From: Streptomyces eurocidicus
GTDB lineage: Bacteria; Actinomycetota; Actinomycetes; Streptomycetales; Streptomycetaceae
Assembly (NCBI RefSeq): GCF_002891295.1
Contig: NZ_LGUI01000005.1
Span: 124,001-188,000, forward strand
Direction: 5' to 3'
DNA: 64,000 nucleotides
The notes under the pieces are model-generated. The model was not told the DNA's origin. It searched no databases and saw nothing but the letters and a program-made list of their open reading frames with translations. How positions within the stretch are numbered: the stretch's first letter is position 1; every line of letters begins with the position of its first letter. The translations under genes and the position numbers were made by a program. Shown here piece after piece: positions 42,349-50,386 of this stretch.

Positions 42349-43464
42349 TCAGAACCTTCCGGACCGCCTGGGGAAGTAGTCCTCCAGGACGCCTTCGCGG
42401 TGGACGTCGAGCGTGGCGCAGTGCAGTCCGCCGCCGAAGGGGGCCACGTCCCAGAACGGCACCGGGATGACCTCGAAGCCCAGCCGGTCGAGCTGTTCCA
42501 GCTGCGCGGTCTCGCTCGCTTCCACGCAGACCGTGCCGGGGTCCAGCACCAGCACGTTCATCGACAGCCAGCGGCTGCAGGCGGACAGTGGCGGTGGAGT
42601 CCGCCGCCCGGGGGTGGCGGCCTGGACGACCTGCCAGTCGTTGACCTTGAGGTGGTGCGACAGCTCCTCCTCGGCGGGCCGTTCGGCGCAGTGCAGGAGG
42701 AGGCCGGGGCGGAGCGGCACCCAGGTGGCGTCGATGTGCATGGGGTGCGCGTTGCCGAACGTCACCCCGTGCACGCGGTGCTCCGGCAGATGCTGCCGGA
42801 GCCAGCGGATCCCGGCCGCGTTGGTGGCGAGGGACCGCTGGACGAACAGGTCCTTGCCGCAGCGGGCGATGTCGGCGGCGTCGAAGAGCGGCTCGGCCTC
42901 GGTCAGCAACAGCTTCCCCGCCCTGGCACGGGCGACCTGCTCCTCGGACGACAGGGCCTCGTACTCGTCCCAGAAACCGGGTCGGTACGACGCCTCCGTC
43001 AGCCGGGGCTTGGGGGCCGCCTCCCACCTCATCTCCGGGTCGGCCCGGAAGTACGACTCGATCAGCGGCCGGTGGGCCAGGTATTCGAACCAGCGGCTGC
43101 GGAACGACATGGTCGCTTCGAGCAGCTCGTTCCCGATCACCACCAGGACGTCCCGTACCGGCATGGCGCCGAACATGCTCGGCTGCGACCACTCAGGGGT
43201 GCCGACCGCCCGGCCGAAGTCCAGGGGCCGGGGCCGGTCGACCCGGATGCCGCGCTCTTCGAGGACGCGTGCGAAGGCGTCCAGTTGCTCGTTGGCGGCC
43301 GCCGTCATCTCCTCGGGCACCGGCCCGTGCGTTCCGCGTGGAAAGCCGTGTTCGGGCCAGTCCCGGACGACCGCCGGCTCGGGCGCCTGCACCATGGTCC
43401 CGTCGGCCCGTCCGACGACGACGTGCCTCAGTGGATCCCATTCGTTCCAGGAACCGACCTTCAC
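42349..43464 (-). CDS. Amidinotransferase (first copy)
   Basis: Protein of 371 residues of the arginine:glycine / arginine:inosamine-phosphate amidinotransferase family, which moves the amidino group of arginine to an amine to form a guanidine. It has the N-terminal VGSWNEWDPLRHVVVG, the HIDATW motif and the active-site cysteine C349 in GGGLHC, with a following acidic residue. GTG 43464 is preceded by GGGGGAGG. It diverges from a zinc dehydrogenase gene. It lies only 3 kb from a second, clearly different amidinotransferase. Its amine acceptor is unknown. Proximity to the Dpg genes makes a phenylglycine-type acceptor possible but not proven. Confidence 0.85.
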   Translation of the reverse strand: MKVGSWNEWDPLRHVVVGRADGTMVQAPEPAVVRDWPEHGFPRGTHGPVPEEMTAAANEQLDAFARVLEERGIRVDRPRPLDFGRAVGTPEWSQPSMFGAMPVRDVLVVIGNELLEATMSFRSRWFEYLAHRPLIESYFRADPEMRWEAAPKPRLTEASYRPGFWDEYEALSSEEQVARARAGKLLLTEAEPLFDAADIARCGKDLFVQRSLATNAAGIRWLRQHLPEHRVHGVTFGNAHPMHIDATWVPLRPGLLLHCAERPAEEELSHHLKVNDWQVVQAATPGRRTPPPLSACSRWLSMNVLVLDPGTVCVEASETAQLEQLDRLGFEVIPVPFWDVAPFGGGLHCATLDVHREGVLEDYFPRRSGRF

Positions 43465-43708
43465 CGAACCTCCCCCGGGGTACGCCGTGTACGGCCCCGC
43501 TCCGGGAGCGGGAAGCCGCGAGGAGCCAGTCTGGCGGCTCCCCGGCCGCGGCACGAGAGGGTGGGTCCGGGGCGCGTGAGGCGCCGAGGGAATGCCCGGC
43601 GCACGCCCGCCGGGCGAAGGCCCGGCGGCGCACTCGTCGGCACCCTCGAAGCGGCATACCGTACGGTTGTTCACGCCCCCAGCCGCCACGCAAGGACACC
43701 TCCGACTC

Positions 43709-44752
43709 ATGCGCGCCACCACTATTCACGGCCCCTACGACATCCGCGTCGAGGAGGTTCCCGACGCCCGCGTCCAGCGGCCCCAGGACGCCGTGGTGCA
43801 GGTGCTGCGCGCTTGCGTCTGCGGCAGCGATCTATGGGCCTACCGGGGGGAGTCCGCCCGGCAGCCCGGGCAGCGGATCGGGCACGAGTTCCTCGGCACG
43901 GTGGTGGAGACCGGGTCCGACGTGCGCGCCGTACGCCCCGGCGATCTGGTCGTCGCGCCCTTCACCTGGTCGGACGGCACGTGCGGCTTCTGCGCCGAGG
44001 GCCTGCCCACCTCCTGCGCGAACGGCGGGGTCTGGGGAGCGGCAGGCGCCGACGGCGGACAGGGGGAAGCGGTGCGCGTCCCTTACGCCGACGGCACGCT
44101 GGTGAGGCTTCCGGCCGCGGCCGCCTCCGACGACCGGCTGCTGACCGCCTTGCTCGCGTTGTCGGATGTCATGGGGACCGGTCATCACGCGGCCGTGAGC
44201 GCCGGCGTCCGTCCCGGTGCCACCGTCGCCGTGGTCGGTGACGGCGCGGTCGGCCTGTGCGCGGTGCTGGCGGCCCGGCGCCTGGGCGCGGAGCGTGTCA
44301 TCGTGCTCGGCCGGCACGCGGCGAGGACGCGCGTCGCCCGTTCCTTCGGCGCCACGGATGTGGTGGCCGAGCGGGGCGAGGCGGCGGTGGCGGCCGTACG
44401 CGAACTGACGGGTGGTCATGGGGTGCACGCGGTCGTCGAGGCCGTCGGCACCCGGCAGTCCATGGAGACCGCGGTCGGTGCCGTCCGGCCGGGCGGCGGC
44501 ATCGGGTGGGTCGGCGTGCCGCACGGCAGCGGTGCGGGGCTGGACATGAGCGTGCTGTTCCGCCGCAACATCACCGTCCGCGGCGGCATCGCCCCCGTCC
44601 GCGCGTACCTCCCCGAGCTGCTGCCGGACGTGTTGGAGGGCGCGCTGGACCCCTCCCCCGTCTTCGACCTGTCCGTCGGGCTCGAGTCGGTCGCGGACGG
44701 GTACCGGGCCATGGACGACCGCAGCGCCCTCAAGGCAGTGGTCACCTTCTGA
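43709..44752 (+). CDS. Zinc-dependent alcohol dehydrogenase (MDR family)
   Basis: MDR dehydrogenase of 347 residues starting at ATG 43709. Catalytic zinc ligands are visible (CVCGSDLW and GHEFLG). The structural-zinc loop is shortened to one cysteine pair region (DGTCGFCAEG and SC). The Rossmann motif is VVGDGAVGLCAV. It should oxidise an alcohol or reduce an aldehyde with NAD(P). It is divergent from the first amidinotransferase gene across 244 bases and convergent with the P450 gene, with a strong terminator between. Given the P450, oxidation of a hydroxymethyl group is a possible task, by inference only. Confidence 0.82.
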   Translation: MRATTIHGPYDIRVEEVPDARVQRPQDAVVQVLRACVCGSDLWAYRGESARQPGQRIGHEFLGTVVETGSDVRAVRPGDLVVAPFTWSDGTCGFCAEGLPTSCANGGVWGAAGADGGQGEAVRVPYADGTLVRLPAAAASDDRLLTALLALSDVMGTGHHAAVSAGVRPGATVAVVGDGAVGLCAVLAARRLGAERVIVLGRHAARTRVARSFGATDVVAERGEAAVAAVRELTGGHGVHAVVEAVGTRQSMETAVGAVRPGGGIGWVGVPHGSGAGLDMSVLFRRNITVRGGIAPVRAYLPELLPDVLEGALDPSPVFDLSVGLESVADGYRAMDDRSALKAVVTF

Positions 44753-44776
44753 CCTGCCCTCGGTCACGCATCGCCG

Positions 44777-44808
44777 GTGGTCTCCCCTGACGTGTCAGGG
44801 GAGACCAC
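44777..44808. terminator. 15-bp perfect bidirectional hairpin
   Basis: Arms 44777-44791 and 44794-44808 are perfect complements with a two-base centre, between the convergent dehydrogenase (stop 44752) and P450 (stop 44813) genes. It works for either strand and marks a transcription boundary on the left side of the Dpg-related region. Confidence 0.75.
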
Positions 44809-44812
44809 GCGT

Positions 44813-46054
44813 CTACCAGGCGACCGGCAGGGCGTGCACTCCGTAGAACCCCGAGTCGGCGGCCAGCGGCACGTCTTCGACGGGGACGGCCAGGCGCAGG
44901 CCGGGGAACCCGGAGAGCAGCGCGCCGAGGCCGATCTCCAGTTCCGCGCGGGCCAGGTTCTGGCCGACGCACTGATGCACGCCGTAGCCGAAGGCCACGT
45001 GCCCGCGGGCGCTGCGGGTGACGTCCAGGACGTCGGGGGCGTCGAAGGCCGCGGGGTCGCGGTTGGCGGCGGGCAGGGAGAGGGTGACGGACTCTCCCGC
45101 GCGGATAAGCCGCCCTTCGAGCTCGACGTCCACCAGCGGGGTCCGGGGGACCCCGAAGTGGAAGATGGTGAGGTAGCGGAGCAGTTCCTCGACGGCGCCG
45201 GGCAGGAGCGCGGGGTCGGCCCGCAGTGCCGCGAGCTGGTCCGGGTGCGTGAGCAGGGCCAGCGTGCCGAGGCCGAGCATGCCGGCGGTGGTCTCGTGAC
45301 CCGCGGTCAGCAGCAGGACGCCGAGGCCGGCGATCTCCTCGTCGCCCAGGTCCGTGCCGGAGACGAGCCTGCCGAGCAGGTCGTCGCCGGGACGACGGCG
45401 CCGGTGGCGTACGAGGTCGAGGAGGAAGCCGTCGAGTTCGGCCATGGCCTCGGTGGCCTGGGCGGCGCTGACCTCCAGGCTGAAGAGCACGGCGCCGGCC
45501 CGCTGGAAGCCGGCCCGGCTTCCGTAGGGGACCCCGAGGAGTTCGCAGATCACCAAGGAGGGGACGGGCAGGGCGAAGGAGGCCACCAGATCGGCGGGCG
45601 GGCCTTGCTCGCGCATCGCGCTCAGGTGTTCGTCGACGATCTGCCGGATGCGCGGGCGCAGCCGGTCGACGGCCCGCATCGTGAAGGGGCCGCTGATGGG
45701 CCGTCGGATGCGGGTGTGCTCGGGGCGGTCCATGTCGACGAGCCAGCCGGGCAGGGCGGGTTCGCCGATGAAGGGGTCCGCGCCCGGCCTGGGCGCGGGG
45801 ACGCGCTTGAGTTCCGAGCGGGCGCTGAAGCGCGCGTCGGCCAGGACGGCGCGTACGAGGGAGTGACGGGTGATCAGCCAGCCCTCGTGCCCGTCGGGGT
45901 AGCGCAGCCGGTGCAGGGGCGCCGTCTCGTTCAGCCGGAGCAGGCCGGGGGGCGGATCGAGCGGGGCGTCCCGCCGGGTGGGCAGGGTGCCGGGGCACCG
46001 CGTGGCGGGGTCGGACGGGTGCGGGCAGTCGGCCGGTGGCCGCCGCTTACTCAT
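44813..46054 (-). CDS. Cytochrome P450
   Basis: Soluble bacterial P450 of 413 residues, ATG 46054 after GGAGGGA. Oxygen-binding I-helix motif LLLTAGHETTA, ExxR in EELLR, and the heme loop FGYGVHQC with ligand Cys362 followed by VGQNLARAEL. No ferredoxin gene is adjacent, so redox partners are supplied in trans. It diverges from the second amidinotransferase. Within a dihydroxyphenylglycine cluster that also has a methyltransferase, a likely task is oxidation of a ring methyl or another late hydroxylation, as needed for the hydroxymethyl group of pheganomycin. This role is inferred. Confidence 0.9.
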   Translation of the reverse strand: MSKRRPPADCPHPSDPATRCPGTLPTRRDAPLDPPPGLLRLNETAPLHRLRYPDGHEGWLITRHSLVRAVLADARFSARSELKRVPAPRPGADPFIGEPALPGWLVDMDRPEHTRIRRPISGPFTMRAVDRLRPRIRQIVDEHLSAMREQGPPADLVASFALPVPSLVICELLGVPYGSRAGFQRAGAVLFSLEVSAAQATEAMAELDGFLLDLVRHRRRRPGDDLLGRLVSGTDLGDEEIAGLGVLLLTAGHETTAGMLGLGTLALLTHPDQLAALRADPALLPGAVEELLRYLTIFHFGVPRTPLVDVELEGRLIRAGESVTLSLPAANRDPAAFDAPDVLDVTRSARGHVAFGYGVHQCVGQNLARAELEIGLGALLSGFPGLRLAVPVEDVPLAADSGFYGVHALPVAW

Positions 46055-46304
46055 ATGGCTTCCCTCCGGGGCCGGCCCCGCGACGGCTCAACCGGCATCC
46101 ATGTAGAGGCCACGGTCGTAGCCAAGCAGATGCCGTCAGCCAGGGCCGAAATGGCGGCATCGCGATTTACCGCGCAGGCCGCTTCCAATACCGCTGGAGC
46201 TTAACAGTTTGCCGAATGATGACCAAACGCAGTGACTCCTCACGGCAGTCACGGAGGGCTTTGGCGAGCCCCTCAGGGCGGTCCGGGCGGGCTGATGGAG
46301 GAAG

Positions 46305-46333
46305 TTGACGGGCCCTCGGAAGTTCTGTAAAGC
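46305..46333 (+). promoter_or_regulatory. Candidate sigma-70-type promoter for the amidinotransferase
   Basis: TTGACG (46305-46310), a 17-base spacer and TAAAGC (46328-46333) form a plausible HrdB-type promoter in the 398-base gap between the P450 and amidinotransferase genes. The rest of the gap is AT-richer than its surroundings, with a small palindrome GAGGTAACACCTC (46380-46392) in the leader. No gene was seen in the gap. Confidence 0.45.
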
Positions 46334-46452
46334 TACCCCCGGTCGAACGCGGCCGCACCGCGCCGACCTGCGAAGACATGAGGTAACACCTCTTTTCTAG
46401 CGGGTTTTTCAAGCGTTCGGCCCGCATTTTTCGCAGGAAATTGAAATGCGCC

Positions 46453-47616
46453 ATGACGACGATGGGGGCCATGGTCTTGAAATTGAGCAGCTTTGACGAA
46501 TGGTCACCGCTTCGGGAAGTGATTGTCGGCTCCGCCCGCAATTACATCTCGCATGAGCGCGAGCTGTCGTTCGACCTTTTCTTCCACGACAATCTCGTCC
46601 GCACGGAGTGGTACTACCCCCGGCTCTCGGCGAGCGGTGCGAGCGCCCAGGCCCGGCCCGGGCAGCAGCCCATCAAGCAGCGGTACGTCGAGGAACTCTG
46701 CGAGGACATCGAGGGCTTGGTCGCCACGCTCGAGTCCCTGTCGGTGAAGGTGCACCGGCCGATGGACCTCGACGCCGCCACGCCGAACGTGCAGACCCCC
46801 GCGTGGTCGGCCTCCGTGGTCCCGCCGCTGAACGTCCGCGACAACACGCTCATCCTCGGTGACGAGATCATCGAGACCTCGCCGATGGTCCGCTCCCGGT
46901 ATTTCGAGACCCAGTTCCTCAAGCCGGTATTCGCGGATTACTTCCGCAAGGGCGCCCGCTGGACGGTCATGCCGCGTCCGCTGATGACCGACGCCTCCTT
47001 CGACCCGTCCTATGCCGACAGTAATGCCGGCGGTCCCACCGAGCCCGTCACCGACCCGCAGGCCCACCCCTACGACGTCGGCTACGAGATGATGTTCGAC
47101 GGGGCGCAGTGCCTGCGCCTGGGCCGGGACATCGTCGCCAACATCTCCACCGCCAACCACGCGCTCGCCGTGGACTGGCTGGAGCGGCACGTCGAGGGTC
47201 GCTTCCGGATCCACCGGGTGCACCGCCTGAGCGACAGCCACATCGACAGCATGGTGCTGGCGCTGCGACCGGGACTGCTGCTGGTCCGCTCCAAGGAGGT
47301 CCTGGACTTCCTGCCGGAGCCGCTCCGCAAGTGGGACATCGTGGTGCCCCCGCCGCCGCGCGAGAACAACTTCCCGCGGTACGAGGACGACGACCTGATC
47401 CTCACCAGCCCGTACATCGACCTCAATGTGCTGTCCGTGTCCCCCGACACGGTGCTGGTCAACGAGGCGTGCCCCGACCTGGCCCGCGTGCTGGAGCGGC
47501 ACGGCTTCACCGTCGTCCCGGTGCGTCACCGGCACCGGCGCCTGTTCGGCGGGGGCTTCCACTGCTTCACCCTGGACACCGTCCGCGACGGCGGGCCCGA
47601 GGACTACCTCGGCTGA
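46453..47616 (+). CDS. Amidinotransferase (second copy, Dpg-cluster-associated)
   Basis: Amidinotransferase of 387 residues: N-terminal LSSFDEWSPLREVIVG, DSHIDSM in place of the usual HxD motif region, and active-site C371 in GGGFHC. It shares the family fold with the copy at 42349 but is diverged and has extra internal segments (for example around 190-215). ATG 46453 is preferred; TTG 46441 has no spacing for AGGAAA. It converges on dpgD. Amidino transfer to the amine of a phenylglycine derivative would yield a guanidinoacetic acid like those in pheganomycin and resorcinomycin. That role is inferred from its place beside a full Dpg pathway. Confidence 0.85.
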   Translation: MTTMGAMVLKLSSFDEWSPLREVIVGSARNYISHERELSFDLFFHDNLVRTEWYYPRLSASGASAQARPGQQPIKQRYVEELCEDIEGLVATLESLSVKVHRPMDLDAATPNVQTPAWSASVVPPLNVRDNTLILGDEIIETSPMVRSRYFETQFLKPVFADYFRKGARWTVMPRPLMTDASFDPSYADSNAGGPTEPVTDPQAHPYDVGYEMMFDGAQCLRLGRDIVANISTANHALAVDWLERHVEGRFRIHRVHRLSDSHIDSMVLALRPGLLLVRSKEVLDFLPEPLRKWDIVVPPPPRENNFPRYEDDDLILTSPYIDLNVLSVSPDTVLVNEACPDLARVLERHGFTVVPVRHRHRRLFGGGFHCFTLDTVRDGGPEDYLG

Positions 47617-47641
47617 CCCGTCGCCGCCCTCGGCCGTCCCC

Positions 47642-48472
47642 TCAGCGCCCGCTCCAGCGGGGCGGGCGCTTCGCGGCGAAGGCCCGGGGCCCCTCCAGGG
47701 CGTCCTCGCTGCGCATCCGCGCTTCCTCGCAGGGGTACGTGGCGGTGAACGCGTCCGGCAGCGGCAGGTGCGCGGACGCGGCGGCGGCCTCCTTGACCGC
47801 GCGCACCGCCAGGGGCGCGGAGCCGAGGAGGTCCGCCACCCAGCCGTCCACGCAGGCGTCCAGCTCGGCCGCGGGCACCACCTCGTTGACCAGGCCCAGT
47901 TCCAGGGCTCTGGCCGCCGGCATCCGGCGTCCGGTCATCAGGTAGCCCATGGCGGTCCGGTAGGGAATCTGGCGCGTCAGGCGGAAGACGCCACCGGCAC
48001 CGGCCACCAGGCCGAGCCGGGCCTCGGGCAACGCGAAACAGGCGTCCTCCGAGGCGACGACCAGGTCGCACGCCAGGGCGAGTTCGAAGCCACCGCCCAA
48101 GGCGTAGCCGCGCACTTTGGCGACGACCGGCTTGGTGAGGCCGAACCGCTCGGTCAGCCGGGGCCAGCCCGGCTTGCCGCGGCTGCCGAAGGTCGAGGCG
48201 CCGGCCGTGCCGGCGGCGTCGCGGGCCGCCAGCTCCTTGAGATCCTGCCCCACCGAGAACGCCTTGTCGCCCGCGCCGGCCAGCACCGCCACCCACAGCG
48301 AGTCGTCCGCCTCGAAATCGTCCCAGACCTCGGCGAGTTCCTTGTGCATGCGAATGTCCATCGCATTGAGGACCTCGGGCCGGTCGAGCGTGACGAAAGC
48401 CGTGCGGCCTTTCTTCTCGTAGCGGACGCGCGGCCGGTCACCGGGCGAACCGTATATCTTCGAAGGTGTCAT
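47642..48472 (-). CDS. dpgD: Enoyl-CoA hydratase/isomerase, DpgD-like
   Basis: Crotonase-fold protein of 276 residues: LDRPEVLNAMD, SVGQDLKELA, oxyanion loop GYALGGGFELALACD and LPEARLGLVAGAGG. In Dpg pathways DpgD, with DpgB, assists DpgA in turning the tetraketide chain into 3,5-dihydroxyphenylacetyl-CoA through dehydration. The start at ATG 48472 shares two bases with the ATG of dpgA on the other strand; ATG 48484 would extend into dpgA. In glycopeptide clusters dpgD normally follows dpgC on the same strand, so the inverted placement here is unusual. Confidence 0.8.
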   Translation of the reverse strand: MTPSKIYGSPGDRPRVRYEKKGRTAFVTLDRPEVLNAMDIRMHKELAEVWDDFEADDSLWVAVLAGAGDKAFSVGQDLKELAARDAAGTAGASTFGSRGKPGWPRLTERFGLTKPVVAKVRGYALGGGFELALACDLVVASEDACFALPEARLGLVAGAGGVFRLTRQIPYRTAMGYLMTGRRMPAARALELGLVNEVVPAAELDACVDGWVADLLGSAPLAVRAVKEAAAASAHLPLPDAFTATYPCEEARMRSEDALEGPRAFAAKRPPRWSGR

Positions 48473-49580
48473 GTTGTCGAACATAGCAGCGCCGTCACAG
48501 CCGCTGTCACGTATCCTCGCGGTGGGCACGGGAGTTCCGCCGCACTCCTATTCACAGGAAGAGCTGCTGGATATCTTCCGGGTCGACGACCCGCGCATCC
48601 GGTCGCTCTATCTGAACAGCGCGATCAAACGCCGCAACCTGACGCTCCCGCCGATCGGCCCGGACGGCGCGCGGCGCCTCGAATCCCAGGGCGAACTGCT
48701 GCGCAAGCACGTCGGATCCGGTCTGGACATGGCCCGGGCGGCGATCGGGGAATGCCTCGGGAAGATCGGTGCGACACCGCGGGACGTCGCCTACCTCTGC
48801 TGTGTCTCCTCGACCGGCTTCATCACCCCGGGCTTCAGCGCGAAAATCATCAAGGAGCTGGGATTCGACACCGGCTGTTCCCGGCTGGATGTCGTGGGAA
48901 TGGGCTGCAATGCCGGTCTGAACGCACTGAACGCCGTCTCGGGCTGGGCCGTCGCGAATCCCGGGAAAATCGCCCTCATGGTCTGCGTCGAGGCGTGCTC
49001 CGCGGCCTATGTGTTCGACGGCACGATGCGTACGTCCGTGGTGAACAGCCTTTTCGGTGACGGCGCCGCCGCCATCGCGGTCGGCGCGGGCACACCGCTT
49101 CCGGCCGAATCGGCCGAACGGGCCGCAAAGGCACCCGCCGTACCCATCGTGCTCAAGTTCGCCAGCCGCATCATCCCCGAGGCGAGCGAGGCCATGCGCT
49201 ACGAATGGGACGACGACCACGGCAAGTTCAGCTTCTTCCTCGACCCCGGGATCCCCTACGTCGTCGGCGCCCACGCCGAGGAGACCGTCGCCGCCCTGCT
49301 GGACGGCACCGGCCTGCGGCGCTCGGACATCGCCCACTGGATCGTGCACTCCGGCGGCAAGAAGGTCATCGACTCCGTCCGCGTCAATCTGCGTCTGACC
49401 CGTCACGACCTGCGGCACACCACCGGTGTCCTGGCCGATCACGGCAATCTCTCGAGCGGCTCCTTCCTCTTCTCCTACCAGCGGCTGAGCGAGGAGGGCC
49501 GCACCGCCCCGGGCGACCACGGCGTGCTGATGACCATGGGACCGGGCTCGACCGTCGAGACGGCCCTGCTGCGCTGGTGA
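48471..49580 (+). CDS. dpgA: Type III polyketide synthase DpgA (3,5-dihydroxyphenylacetyl-CoA synthase)
   Basis: Chalcone synthase-like type III PKS of 369 residues that condenses four malonyl-CoA units. It matches DpgA of glycopeptide clusters along its length: SYSQEELLDIF near the start, nucleophile C146 in VGMGCNAGLNALN, LFGDGAAAI, catalytic histidine in HWIVHSGGKK and asparagine in HGNLSSGSFLFSY. ATG 48471 has GAAGG five bases upstream. It heads a plus-strand run dpgA-dpgB-dpgC-aminotransferase-methyltransferase. The start overlaps that of dpgD, so its promoter must lie within dpgD or just inside the gene. Confidence 0.95.
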   Translation: MLSNIAAPSQPLSRILAVGTGVPPHSYSQEELLDIFRVDDPRIRSLYLNSAIKRRNLTLPPIGPDGARRLESQGELLRKHVGSGLDMARAAIGECLGKIGATPRDVAYLCCVSSTGFITPGFSAKIIKELGFDTGCSRLDVVGMGCNAGLNALNAVSGWAVANPGKIALMVCVEACSAAYVFDGTMRTSVVNSLFGDGAAAIAVGAGTPLPAESAERAAKAPAVPIVLKFASRIIPEASEAMRYEWDDDHGKFSFFLDPGIPYVVGAHAEETVAALLDGTGLRRSDIAHWIVHSGGKKVIDSVRVNLRLTRHDLRHTTGVLADHGNLSSGSFLFSYQRLSEEGRTAPGDHGVLMTMGPGSTVETALLRW

Positions 49581-49678
49581 CCGAGCCGCGCCCACCCCTC
49601 GGCACCCGCCACCGGGGCCTGCCGACGTGTGTCGTCCAACCCCTGGACGCAACCAACGACCCTGAAGGGACCCCCCTT

Positions 49679-50386
49679 ATGGACACCCTCCCGGTACGGA
49701 CCGAGCCCCTCGGCGGGCCGGGCCGCACGCTGCGCATCGACAGCGGCCGCCCGCTGGCCGAGCTGACGGCGGCCGTGAACGACGCCTGCGACTGGGCCGG
49801 GGAGCAGGAGGTCCCGCCCACGCTCGCCCTGCACCTGGGGGCCACCCGCGCACCGGTCTCCGCCCGCAGCCCGTGGCCCGGTCAGGTCGGCGTCCAGGAC
49901 GTCAACCGCTGGGAGCGCGCGGTACGGCGCCTGGAGCGGCTGGAGGCCGTCTCCATCGCCATCGCCGCGGGCGGCTGCCAGGGCGCCGCGCTGGACCTGC
50001 TGCTCGCCGCCGACTACCGCATCGCCACCCCGGACCTGCGCCTGCTGCTGCCCGTCAACGAAGGGCACTTCTGGCCGGGGATGGCCGTCCACCGCCTGGT
50101 CAACCAGATCGGCGCGGCACGCACCCGGCAGCTCGTGCTCTGGGGCCACGAGCTGTCCGCCGAGAGCGCTCACCGCATGGGCCTGGTCGACGAGCTCACC
50201 ACCGAGGTCGACGACACCGTCCGCGCCGCCGCCCTGCTGCTGGGCCGCGTCTCCGGAGCCGAACTGGCCGTACGCCGTCAGCTGCTGCTCGAAGCCGCGA
50301 CCACCGATCACGAGGAGGCCCTCGGGTCCCACCTGGCCGCCTGCGACCGGGAGCTGCGCCGGCTGGCCGAGGACGGTGCCCGGTGA
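49679..50386 (+). CDS. dpgB: DpgB, enoyl-CoA hydratase-like Dpg pathway protein
   Basis: Crotonase-like protein of 235 residues lacking several canonical crotonase loops, as DpgB proteins do: AIAAGGCQGAALDLLLAADY for the oxyanion region and LLPVNEGHFWPGMAVHRLVN next. DpgB raises DpgA turnover and, with DpgD, promotes aromatisation. It lies 98 nt behind dpgA and its TGA overlaps the GTG of dpgC, so translation is coupled. ATG 49679 is the only suitable start. Confidence 0.88.
   Translation: MDTLPVRTEPLGGPGRTLRIDSGRPLAELTAAVNDACDWAGEQEVPPTLALHLGATRAPVSARSPWPGQVGVQDVNRWERAVRRLERLEAVSIAIAAGGCQGAALDLLLAADYRIATPDLRLLLPVNEGHFWPGMAVHRLVNQIGAARTRQLVLWGHELSAESAHRMGLVDELTTEVDDTVRAAALLLGRVSGAELAVRRQLLLEAATTDHEEALGSHLAACDRELRRLAEDGAR

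Noticed and set aside
46167..46541. Minus-strand open frame in the P450/amidinotransferase gap
   Set aside because: It overlaps the start of the amidinotransferase gene and the candidate promoter, and has no family features.
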